From NCBI GenBank assembly GCA_015183035.1, contig JACZZP010000019.1, positions 558,001-622,000 of the forward strand: a DNA stretch of 64,000 bases, read 5' to 3'. Below, piece after piece: positions 41,401-57,552 of the stretch (position 1 is its first letter; every line of letters begins with the position of its first letter). The position numbers and the translations under genes are program-made. The stretch is from Meloidogyne chitwoodi. Its lineage: Eukaryota; Nematoda; Chromadorea; Rhabditida; Meloidogynidae. The notes under the pieces were generated by a model. The model saw only the letters and a list, made by a program, of their open reading frames with translations, did no database searches and was not told where the DNA came from.

Positions 41401-44400
41401 AATTATATGAATATTAACTACTATTATTTTTATTCTAATTTTTTAGTAAATTGAATTTCTTAATATAATTATATGAATATTAACTACTATTATTTTTATT
41501 CTAATTTTTTAGTAAATTGAATTTCTTAATATAATTATATGAATATTAACTACTATTATTTTTATTCTAATTTTTTAGTGAATTGAATTTCTTAATATAA
41601 TTATATGAATATTAACTACTATTATTTTTATTCTAATTTTTTAGTAAATTGAATTTCTTAATATAATTATATGAATATTAACTACTATTATTTTTATTCT
41701 AATTTTTTAGTAAATTGAATTTCTTAATATAATTATATGAATATTAACTACTATTATTTTTATTCTAATTTTTTAGTAAATTGAATTTCTTAATATAATT
41801 ATATGAATATTAACTACTATTATTTTTATTCTAATTTTTTAGTGAATTGAATTTCTTAATATAATTATATGAATATTAACTACCATTATTTTTATTCTAA
41901 TTTTTTAGTAAATTGAATTTCTTAATATAATTATATGAATATTAACTACTATTATTTTTATTCTAATTTTTTAGTGAATTGAATTTCTTAATATAATTAT
42001 ATGAATATTAACTACTATTATTTTTATTCTAATTTTTTAGTGAATTGAATTTCTTAATATAATTATATGAATATTAACTACTATTATTTTTATTCTAATT
42101 TTTTAGTAAATTGAATTTCTTAATATAATTATATGAATATTAACTACTATTATTTTTATTCTAATTTTTTAGTGAATTGAATTTCTTAATATAATTATAT
42201 GAATATTAACTACTATTATTTTTATTCTAATTTTTTAGTGAATTGAATTTCTTAATATAATTATATGAATATTAACTACTATTATTTTTATTCTAATTTT
42301 TTAGTAAATTGAATTTCTTAAAATAATTATATGAATATTAACTACTATTATTTTTATTCTAATTTTTTAGTAAATTGAATTTCTTAATATAATTATATGA
42401 ATATTAACTACTATTATTTTTATTCTAATTTTTTAGTAAATTGAATTTCTTAATATAATTATATGAATATTAACTACTATTATTTTTATTCTAATTTTTT
42501 AGTAAATTGAATTTCTTAATATAATTATATGAATATTAACTACTATTATTTTTATTCTAATTTTTTAGTGAATTGAATTTCTTAATATAATTATATGAAT
42601 ATTAACTACTATTATTTTTATTCTAATTTTTTAGTAAATTGAATTTCTTAATATAATTATATGAATATTAACTACTATTATTTTTATTCTAATTTTTTAG
42701 TAAATTGAATTTCTTAATATAATTATATGAATATTAACTACTATTATTTTTATTCTAATTTTTTAGTAAATTGAATTTCTTAATATAATTATATGAATAT
42801 TAACTACTATTATTTTTATTCTAATTTTTTAGTGAATTGAATTTCTTAATATAATTATATGAATATTAACTACCATTATTTTTATTCTAATTTTTTAGTA
42901 AATTGAATTTCTTAATATAATTATATGAATATTAACTACTATTATTTTTATTCTAATTTTTTAGTGAATTGAATTTCTTAATATAATTATATGAATATTA
43001 ACTACTATTATTTTTATTCTAATTTTTTAGTGAATTGAATTTCTTAATATAATTATATGAATATTAACTACTATTATTTTTATTCTAATTTTTTAGTAAA
43101 TTGAATTTCTTAATATAATTATATGAATATTAACTACTATTATTTTTATTCTAATTTTTTAGTGAATTGAATTTCTTAATATAATTATATGAATATTAAC
43201 TACTATTATTTTTATTCTATCTTAATATAATTATATGAATATTAACTACTATTATTTTTATTCTAATTTTTTAGTAAATTGAATTTCTTAATATAATTAT
43301 ATGAATATTAACTACTATTATTTTTATTCTAATTTTTTAGTAAATTGAATTTCTTAATATAATTATATGAATATTAACTACTATTATTTTTATTCTAATT
43401 TTTTAGTAAATTGAATTTCTTAATATAATTATATGAATATTAACTACTATTATTTTTATTCTAATTTTTTAGTGAATTGAATTTCTTAATATAATTATAT
43501 GAATATTAACTACCATTATTTTTATTCTAATTTTTTAGTAAATTGAATTTCTTAATATAATTATATGAATATTAACTACTATTATTTTTATTCTAATTTT
43601 TTAGTGAATTGAATTTCTTAATATAATTATATGAATATTAACTACTATTATTTTTATTCTAATTTTTTGATGAATTGAATTTCTTAATATAATTATATGA
43701 ATATTAACTACTATTATTTTTATTCTAATTTTTTAGTAAATTGAATTTCTTAATATAATTATATGAATATTAACTACTATTATTTTTATTCTAATTTTTT
43801 AGTGAATTGAATTTCTTAATATAATTATATGAATATTAACTACTATTATTTTTATTCTATCTTAATATAATTATATGAATATTAACTACTATTATTTTTA
43901 TTCTAATTTTTTAGTAAATTGAATTTCTTAATATAATTATATGAATATTAACTACTATTATTTTTATTCTAATTTTTTAGTAAATTGAATTTCTTAATAT
44001 AATTATATGAATATTAACTACTATTATTTTTATTCTAATTTTTTAGTAAATTGAATTTCTTAATATAATTATATGAATATTAACTACTATTATTTTTATT
44101 CTAATTTTTTAGTAAATTGAATTTCTTAATATAATTATATGAATATTAACTACTATTATTTTTATTCTAATTTTTTAGTAAATTGAATTTCTTAATATAA
44201 TTATATGAATATTAACTACTATTATTTTTATTCTAATTTTTTAGTGAATTGAATTTCTTAATATAATTATATGAATATTAACTACTATTATTTTTATTCT
44301 AATTTTTTAGTGAATTGAATTTCTTAATATAATTATATGAATATTAACTACTATTATTTTTATTCTAATTTTTTAGTAAATTGAATTTCTTAATATAATT

Positions 44401-46580
44401 ATATGAATATTAACTACTATTATTTTTATTCTAATTTTTTAGTGAATTGAATTTCTTAATATAATTATATGAATATTAACTACTATTATTTTTATTCTAT
44501 CTTAATATAATTATATGAATATTAACTACTATTATTTTTATTCTAATTTTTTAGTAAATTGAATTTCTTAATATAATTATATGAATATTAACTACTATTA
44601 TTTTTATTCTAATTTTTTAGTAAATTGAATTTCTTAAAATAATTATATGAATATTAACTACTATTATTTTTATTCTAATTTTTTAGTAAATTGAATTTCT
44701 TAAAATAATTATATGAATATTAACTACTATTATTTTTATTCTAATTTTTTAGTAAATTGAATTTCTTAATATAATTATATGAATATTAACTACTATTATT
44801 TTTATTCTAATTTTTTAGTGAATTGAATTTCTTAATATAATTATATGAATATTAACTACTATTATTTTTATTCTATCTTAATATAATTATATGAATATTA
44901 ACTACTATTATTTTTATTCTAATTTTTTAGTAAATTGAATTTCTTAATATAATTATATGAATATTAACTACTATTATTTTTATTCTAATTTTTTAGTAAA
45001 TTGAATTTCTTAAAATAATTATATGAATATTAACTACTATTATTTTTATTCTAATTTTTTAGTAAATTGAATTTCTTAAAATAATTATATGAATATTAAC
45101 TACTATTATTTTTATTCTAATTTTTTAGTAAATTGAATTTCTTAATATAATTATATGAATATTAACTACTATTATTTTTATTCTAATTTTTTAGTAAATT
45201 GAATTTCTTAATATAATTATATGAATATTAACTACTATTATTTTTATTCTAATTTTTTAGTGAATTGAATTTCTTAATATAATTATATGAATATTAACTA
45301 CCATTATTTTTATTCTAATTTTTTAGTAAATTGAATTTCTTAATATAATTATATGAATATTAACTACTATTATTTTTATTCTAATTTTTTAGTGAATTGA
45401 ATTTCTTAATATAATTATATGAATATTAACTACTATTATTTTTATTCTATCTTAATATAATTATATGAATATTAACTACTATTATTTTTATTCTAATTTT
45501 TTAGTAAATTGAATTTCTTAATATAATTATATGAATATTAACTACTATTATTTTTATTCTAATTTTTTAGTGAATTGAATTTCTTAATATAATTATATGA
45601 ATATTAACTACTATTATTTTTATTCTATCTTAATATAATTATATGAATATTAACTACTATTATTTTTATTCTAATTTTTTAGTAAATTGAATTTCTTAAT
45701 ATAATTATATGAATATTAACTACTATTATTTTTATTCTAATTTTTTAGTAAATTGAATTTCTTAATATAATTATATGAATATTAACTACTATTATTTTTA
45801 TTCTAATTTTTTAGTAAATTGAATTTCTTAATATAATTATATGAATATTAACTACTATTATTTTTATTCTAATTTTTTAGTAAATTGAATTTCTTAATAT
45901 AATTATATGAATATTAACTACTATTATTTTTATTCTAATTTTTTAGTAAATTGAATTTCTTAATATAATTATATGAATATTAACTACTATTATTTTTATT
46001 CTAATTTTTTAGTGAATTGAATTTCTTAATATAATTATATGAATATTAACTACTATTATTTTTATTCTAATTTTTTAGTGAATTGAATTTCTTAATATAA
46101 TTATATGAATATTAACTACTATTATTTTTATTCTAATTTTTTAGTAAATTGAATTTCTTAATATAATTATATGAATATTAACTACTATTATTTTTATTCT
46201 AATTTTTTAGTGAATTGAATTTCTTAATATAATTATATGAATATTAACTACTATTATTTTTATTCTATCTTAATATAATTATATGAATATTAACTACTAT
46301 TATTTTTATTCTAATTTTTTAGTAAATTGAATTTCTTAATATAATTATATGAATATTAACTACTATTATTTTTATTCTAATTTTTTAGTAAATTGAATTT
46401 CTTAAAATAATTATATGAATATTAACTACTATTATTTTTATTCTAATTTTTTAGTAAATTGAATTTCTTAAAATAATTATATGAATATTAACTACTATTA
46501 TTTTTATTCTAATTTTTTAGTAAATTGAATTTCTTAATATAATTATATGAATATTAACTACTATTATTTTTATTCTAATT
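23439..46580. repeat. 66-bp satellite array, about 350 copies
   Basis: Head-to-tail 66-bp monomer (for example TTCTAATTTT at 23461 and 23527), about 89 percent A+T, containing ATTAACTACTATTATTTTTA and the palindrome ATATAATTATAT. Variable sites are AGTAAATT/AGTGAATT, TTAATATAAT/TTAAAATAAT, ACTACT/ACTACC, TTCTAA/TTATAA, and a 2-bp deletion giving GAATTTTTAAT. Nine monomers are shortened to 46 bp by a 20-bp deletion (TATTCTATCTTAATATA); they start at 39295, 40529, 43215, 43855, 44495, 44871, 45445, 45623 and 46263. No open frame crosses it. Copy number is length divided by period. Confidence 0.98.
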
Positions 46581-47000
46581 TTTTAAAATAAATTTATTTT
46601 CTTAGAATCCTTAGATATATATTAATATTATTTTTCTTCTAATTTTTTAAAATAAATTTATTTTCTTAGAATCCTTAGGTATATATTAATATTATTTTTA
46701 TTCTAATTTTTTAAAATAAATTTATTTTCTTAGAATCCTTAGATATATATTAATATTATTTTTCTTCTAATTTTTTAAAATAAATTTATTTTCTTAGAAT
46801 CCTTAGGTATATATTTATATTATTTTTCTTCTAATTTTTTAAAATAAATTTATTTTCTTAAAATCATTAGATACATATTAATATTATTTTTCTTCTAATT
46901 TTTTAAAATAAATTTATTTTCTTAGAATCCTTAGATATATATTAATATTATTTTTCTTCTAATTTTTTAAAATAAATTTATTTTCTTAAAATCATTAGAT
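46573..47000. repeat. 64-bp satellite relative at the right edge, about 7 copies
   Basis: A distinct monomer of about 64 bp (starts at 46573, 46637, 46701, 46765). It shares TTCTAATTTTTTA and the TATTATTTTT run with the 66-bp unit but has AAAATAAATTTATTTTCTTA and GAATCCTTAGATATATATTA instead of the rest. It ends by about 47000. Confidence 0.9.
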
Positions 47001-48583
47001 ACATATATTGACTATACTAAATTGATAGTTATTGCGGCAAAGAGAATTTTCCAAATTATTTAAATAAAAATTTTTTTAAATTAATTTTAATTTCTAAAAA
47101 TAATATTTAATAATCCTATATTTAAAACTAGAGAAGATGTTTGGAAATTGTCACGTTTGTGGTTTGTGACTTTTGGGGGCTTTTATACTAAATTTTGTAA
47201 CTTCAAAATAAACTTGAATTTGATATTTGGCTTATATGAATGCTATGACGTTTAAGATGTTGAACGTTGTGAGATTGATACTGAACGACCTAGAGTTGAT
47301 GCTGAACGATCTGAATTTGAGTAAACATGAAACTGAACGATATAAAGTTAATGTTTAACGACCTGGTGTTGATGAAACTGAACGATCTTAGTTAATGCTG
47401 AACAACTTAAAGTTGATGAAATTGAAAATAAGTTTGAACCTAAAACTTGAAAATAAATTTGAAAAAACTTGAATATAAAACATGAAAATAAGTGTTGTGG
47501 TCTTAAATCTACTTAAGACTGTGTCCGATATAATTTAGTCGAGCACAATAATGATGTTTATCCGAGAGTAAAGACAATAAAAGTGAAGTTAGTGAAGGTA
47601 GTTTGAAGTGTAGGTAGACGAGGATTAACTCAAAGACTGGTTTAGTATATTTGCTTATATATTGTGTTAACTAGACCGTTAAATGTGTCTATAAAAGACC
47701 ACCACTCATACAACAATAAATTTGGAAATAAACTTGAAAATAAACTTGAATTAAAACTTGAAATTAAGACTTGAAATTAAAACTTGAATATAAAATTGAA
47801 TTTAAAACTTGAAAATAAGTTTGGAAATAAACTTGAAAATAAATTTGAATTAAAACTTGAAATTAAAACTTGAAAATAAATTTGAGCTTAAAACTTGAAA
47901 ATAAAATTGAGCTTAAACCTTGAAAATAAAATTGAACTTAAATCTTGAAAATAAGCTTGAAATTTGGATAATAGTATAAAATGTTGAGTATAAAAAGGCG
48001 GATTTTTAATCATTCCATTTTCTTCTTTCTACAATTCAAAACAACAACAGGAGACAACTACAACGACCGACAACTGCGAGACAAGGCGCCTTGCTGTAAT
48101 GGAGCTTTGAATATAGATATAGAATTAGATTTAGTATTAGATTTAGAACAGAGACTAAGTGTTAGTTCTAGCACAAAGTTATCTGTTAAAGATCGGAAAA
48201 GGAAACAATTAGAAAATGAAACAGAACTAGAACTAAAAAAGAATTTAAAGCAAAGAACCTTCAACGTGATTATGTTTTTCCTTAAAAATGTTTGAACCTA
48301 AATTTGATTCTGAAATTTGACACAAGCTTTTTTGATCTTAAATTAATAAAAGTGTTCGAACCAATCTTTATTCTAAAAGCTGAAAATTTTTTTTAAGTAT
48401 ATTTATTGCACTTCTAAAAAATATAAATTTCATTTATCTTATTTTGGGGAGAGAATATTATAATTTTTAATTTTATTTAAATTGAAAATTTAATTAAAAA
48501 TATAAAATCGTTTTTTAATTGCTTCTTCCCATTTTTTCTTTTTTGAAGTGCCGAAATTTTGTTTCTTTTAATTTATTTAATTA
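47001..48583. other. Intergenic region of degenerate short repeats
   Basis: Apart from the LTR candidate, 47250-47420 has diverged repeats of GTTGATGCTGAACGACC, and 47420-47490 plus 47720-47965 have repeats of ACTTGAAAATAAATTTGAA. A 104-codon plus-strand reading frame at 47981-48295 is compositionally biased and unrecognised. 48300-48583 is AT-rich 3' flank of troponin I. I support no gene here. Confidence 0.5.
47493..47715. mobile_element. Candidate solo LTR
   Basis: A 223-bp non-repetitive block splits a tandem ACTTGAAAATAAA repeat in two. It starts TGTTGTGGTC and ends CATACAACA (TGTTG/CAACA inverted termini) and carries a TATAAAAG box at 47690-47697. Flanks are ATAAG and ATAAA (4 of 5 match). 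These are marks of an LTR left after recombination. No second LTR or internal region is present in the window. Confidence 0.45.
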
Positions 48584-50040
48584 CTATTCCTCTTCTTCCT
48601 CTTCACCTTCTTCTATAAATTAATTAATTTTAATTTTTAATTTATTTAAAATTAATACCTTCATCTTCAATTAATTCTTCTTCTTCCTCCTCTGGTGGAG
48701 GTGCAGCCTGTCCAGCAGTTAATTTTTTAGGAGATGGCGGGGCGCCGCCACCAGAACTGGCAGCACTTGCACGTCGTCCAGCGCCCTTATCATCACCTTT
48801 TTTACTCCATTCTGGTTTTTCAGCTTTACTTTTTTGCTGAAAAAGTAAAAATAAATAATTATTTTAAATTTTTCAAAAATTCAGAAAATGTTCAAAAAAT
48901 TCAAACAATTTCATTACTTTATTTTCAAGTACTTCCAGAACATTTTTCTTCTCAACAGCTTTAAGTTTAGATCTAAAATCTTCTTTAGGTTTAGCTGGTC
49001 CTTCGCCTTCACCAGCTAATGCTTTACGGAATTTATTATCATATTTTGAAACTTTTTTTAATGTTGGCTTTACACTTAAAATAAATAATTTTTTTAATTA
49101 AAAAAAAATATTTTTTTCTTACAATTTTCCTCGTAAATCATTAACATTAATGGTCATTTCATTTATCTTTAAAATAAAAAAATTTTTTTTAATATATAAT
49201 TGATTTATCCCTATAAAATATTAAAGGATACTCATAATTTATTAAATTTAAATAAACTTATATTTATATAATTTTTAATTAAAAATTTTTTAATGAATTA
49301 AAAAAATTTTTTAACTTACTCCCCCCTTCCTCTTTTACAATACTCCCCCCTTCTTTTTTTAATTTAATTAATTTTTTTAATTTAAATAAAATACCTCAGA
49401 ATCTTTTTGACTAACAGCAAAATTAATATCATATTTTTCTTCTTCTAATTGTAACATTTTTTGAAATAAATCATTATATATTTTGGATAATTGTCCAACA
49501 TCATCAGTTTTATCAACATCTGGGCAATTAGTAACTCTTTTACTTAAAACACTTTGACGCTCAGAATCTAATTGTTTTTGTTGATTTTTTAAATTTTCAG
49601 CAGCTTTAATCATCAACAATTTCTGGAAAATAAAGAAAATTTTTTTGTAAGTTCTTGGAAATTTTTAAATTTTTAGAAATTTATTGAAATTTTTTTTTAA
49701 TTTTTGAAATTTTTTTGAAATTTCCAAATTTAAAATTTTTCAATTTATAAAAATTTTTTTAAAAATTACACGAAGCTTCTTCTTTCGTTCAGGTGTCAAA
49801 AAACCCTTCTTCTTTTTGCCTTTTTTTCCAGCCTCTTCTAAACGTTTACGAACTTCAGCCTTTTTGGCTGCCAAAGCCTGTCGTTTTGCTTCCTAAATAA
49901 TAAATTTTTTTTACTTAAAAAAATAATTGAGAAATTAAAATAATAATAATTTTTATAAAAAATTATTTAGACATATTTAATTAATTAATTACCTCATCAG
50001 ATTTGGCAACTGGTACACTTTCTGGTTCTGCTACTGACAT
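48584..50040 (-). CDS. tni: Troponin I, muscle thin-filament inhibitory subunit
   Basis: Troponin I binds actin-tropomyosin and troponin C and holds muscle relaxed until calcium rises. Seven exons join in phase to 268 residues: 49993-50040, 49770-49892, 49395-49622, 49123-49166, 48918-49074, 48659-48836, 48584-48612; all introns are GT-AG. The start [16 protein letters not shown] is followed by a Lys/Arg-rich N-region ([18 protein letters not shown]), the long helical troponin-T/C arm (residues about 58-135), then the inhibitory segment [20 protein letters not shown], which closely matches the nematode family. The C-terminal tail is Ala/Pro-rich and ends in a run of Glu. An AATAG directly before the ATG could serve as a trans-splice acceptor. 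A minus-strand AATAAA lies 7 nt past the stop (48572-48577). Which of the several nematode paralogues this is cannot be told. Confidence 0.95.
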
Positions 50041-50165
50041 TCTATTAAGAATAGACTTTTAAATTTATCTGTTTTAAAATTAAAAATATTTAAAAATTAA
50101 ATTTAATTTTTATTCAAAAATCACTAACTAATATATGTATATATCCCTTTTTGAAATTAAATTAG

Positions 50166-50325
50166 GATGCGTCGCCCCGGACGAGTTTTTGACTTAAAAT
50201 CGCAACAGGATCCTCTCTATGAGTTGTCTCCGACAATAGATAATCTCCCCCTAACCTCGGAGCTCCCGTCAACATTTTTCGTCCCCGTTCCCATTAAACT
50301 CCTCCCCACTCTTCGGGGCCGCAAC
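50166..50325. mobile_element. GC-rich TIR element, second copy
   Basis: Begins GCGTCGCCCCGGACGAG and ends CGGGGCCGCAAC. In opposite orientation it matches the right half of 17187-17585 (GACGAG, TTTTGACT, AAATCGCA, TATGAGTTGTC). Unlike that copy it is not interrupted. No coding capacity. Confidence 0.5.
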
Positions 50326-50799
50326 TTAATTTAAATAAAAAGAGAATATTTAATCTTTTAAAAATGTGTATTTTACAGATATAAAAATAAAAAAATATAT
50401 CCAAATTTATCTATTAAATATATTAAAGTATCTATAATAAAAAAGAAAAGTAAAAGGAACACAAAATGAGTGTATACATACAATCAAACAATTGTGAATT
50501 AAAACTTTTTTCCCTAAGCTTATTCTATTTTAGTTTTTAAAAATTAAAGTTAGAAAAAGATATGAAAAGAGATAAACAACACATGTCCATGCACGTCAAT
50601 AAATAACTAAAAAATTGAAAAAAAATTTCTTTTTTTTAATCAAGAAAATTGAATGACTTAAAAAATCAAGATGAAGATAAAATATAAAAAAAGAAAATAA
50701 ATATTTATAATAGTAAGAGAAATAAAAAAGTGAAAAAAAGTGATTAAAAATACTAGATTTACTACTAAACTTTTATATCGAGTCCCATTTCGTGCCAAA

Positions 50800-50877
50800 C
50801 GACATTTCGTCCAACGGGAAAAAATTGTAGGCTCAGCTGAACAAAATGTTGTTTTTTCCCGTTGGAACGAAATGTCG
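50800..50877. repeat. Perfect-stem foldback hairpin
   Basis: CGACATTTCGTCCAACGGGA pairs with TCCCGTTGGAACGAAATGTCG about 30 bp away, one mismatch in the stem. Weaker pairing continues outward (CCATTTCGTGCC against the inverse of GTTACGAAGTG), so the original element was longer, perhaps 50770-50915. Confidence 0.6.
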
Positions 50878-51684
50878 TGGGTGTTACGAAGTGTAAAAGG
50901 AGCCTGTGATATAGCTAAGTTAGTAGAGGAGAGATAGAAGACTTGTCTTTTTCTCATCTATTTTTTAAGTGATCTCCAAATGTGTGGGAGAAATAAATGA
51001 GAAAAAGCATTTGGAAAAATAATAAAACATTTGTTCTTTTAAAAATATTTATTGATATACATTTTTTTCCAATTCAAGATTGATCGGAAATAATAAAATT
51101 AAATGAAAAGTCGATTTGGCGCAGAAAAAGAGGGCGCAAAATTGCTAAAAAAATTTAAATTTGTGTTATTAAAATAATAAAATTTTTTTATTATCAGTAT
51201 AATTATTTATATATAAAATTTGGATTTCTTTAGTTAATTTTTGGAATTTACATTTCGATAATCTAAAGAAATTTAAAAATTAAAATAAAATTATTAGTAT
51301 ATGTATCAGGAGTTGGCTTCGTCTCAAGTCTCTTATATTCTCGAGTTTTTTGGCCGTCTCGTATTGTCGTTCTTTTTTAAAATTCAATTGGGCATACCCC
51401 TGATATACAATGTATGGATAATATTTTATTATCAATTTAAAGTTAAAACCAGAAATATGTAAATCTTAAAAATATTTTTAAATATAAATAATTAAAAAAT
51501 ACTCTAGAAGAATTTTTCATTATTTAATAAAAAAACAAAAAATTTAGGGAGCATACGGCAGTTTATAAGTAATATATAGTAAGAGATTGAGAATAAGAAA
51601 ATAAAATAGTTTAACAAGTTTGTAGAGAACGGAGAAAAAATAAATTTTAAATATGTAGTAAATAAATTTTTAAAGATCTTTTTT

Positions 51685-56600
<4,916 letters not shown>

Positions 56601-57552
56601 TCTTTTAAATTCACCTCTACATATTTTTTAAATATTGAAATAATTAAAGAATAAAAAATGCTAGTTAAGAACGAATGCTTCCGGATGATTTGTAAAAAGG
56701 AAATTGAGAATGACTAATTGTTAGGATTGGAAAGAAAAGTGAACGGGAAACAAAAAAATAAAATGAGTCTGACATGAATTGGTATCGGAGTAGGCGGGCG
56801 TCTTCCTAAAGTTTGGCCAAATCAAACTCAAAAAAGTTATTGGCAATTCTTTACTCATAAAACTCTCAAAAACAATTATCACAAGGCAAATAAAGGAAAT
56901 GTTTTTAGCTGTGCGAATAGATGACGCCCATCACAATTAATTGGCTTCCTGAGGCCTGTTTTTCTTCTTCTTAGTCAATTTCTTTTGCACAAGTAAGTTT
57001 TCCTTTACCTCTTCCCGTTCTTCACGAAGGTTTTACAATATTTTCAAGTTTACGAGGACTTTTTTGTAATTTTCAAATTTAACATAGCGCATTTTAACCT
57101 CTTAAAATTTTCATTACAATTTACTAACTCTCGCGGGGGACTGTTTTGCAAAAATGAGCGACTGTTTTTATAAAAATAAATAAAAATATATTTTAAGTGA
57201 GAGAAAAAATATAATAGTAGTTTACCTGATTCTTAAAAAAAATACAAAAGGATAGCTGGCGTGTGGCGGGAATTAAAAAAAAGATATTGATAAGGAAAAA
57301 TCTCAGGAAGCTTATTCTCAACGCAGTAACGGGAAAACGCCCCAGGCATGTAAAAAAGAGCACAAATTTGTAAAAATTACAATGTGAGAAATTTAAAATA
57401 TTGATCAAAGAACTATTTATTCCTAACGATATTGTTCTCGAACGATATCGGTATTAAATCTTTTACCTTTATATTTTAACCTTTTATTAATTAAAAATAA
57501 TAATTAAAAATCATAAATTTGTATTAAAATAATTTGATAATAATTAAAAAAA
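56601..57552. other. Intergenic region upstream of tyrosinase
   Basis: Probable promoter region of the tyrosinase gene and 3' flank of the membrane-protein gene. Mixed composition with no recognisable exon. An inverted motif ACGATATTGTTCTCGAACG followed by ATATCGG lies near 57426-57452. Short reading frames here have no recognisable similarity. Confidence 0.5.

Larger units (their letters stand above)
50041..51684. other. Intergenic region between tyrosinase and troponin I
   Basis: Upstream of troponin I and downstream of the tyrosinase stop. It holds the GC-rich element at 50166-50325, a hairpin at 50800-50877, and otherwise AT-rich sequence. A small GC-richer patch at 51310-51400 (GTCTCGTATTGTCGTTC) is unexplained. 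No coding exons are recognised. Confidence 0.5.

Noticed and set aside
47981..48295. 104-codon plus-strand reading frame
   Set aside because: Leu/Asp/Glu-biased because of short repeats (GATTTAGTATTAGATTTAG), no recognisable similarity, no splice or promoter context, and flanked by degenerate repeats. It could be a decayed exon but I cannot support it.
50658..50957. Overlapping reading frames on both strands
   Set aside because: Both translate the arms of the foldback hairpin at 50800-50877, so they mirror each other. No protein family is recognised.
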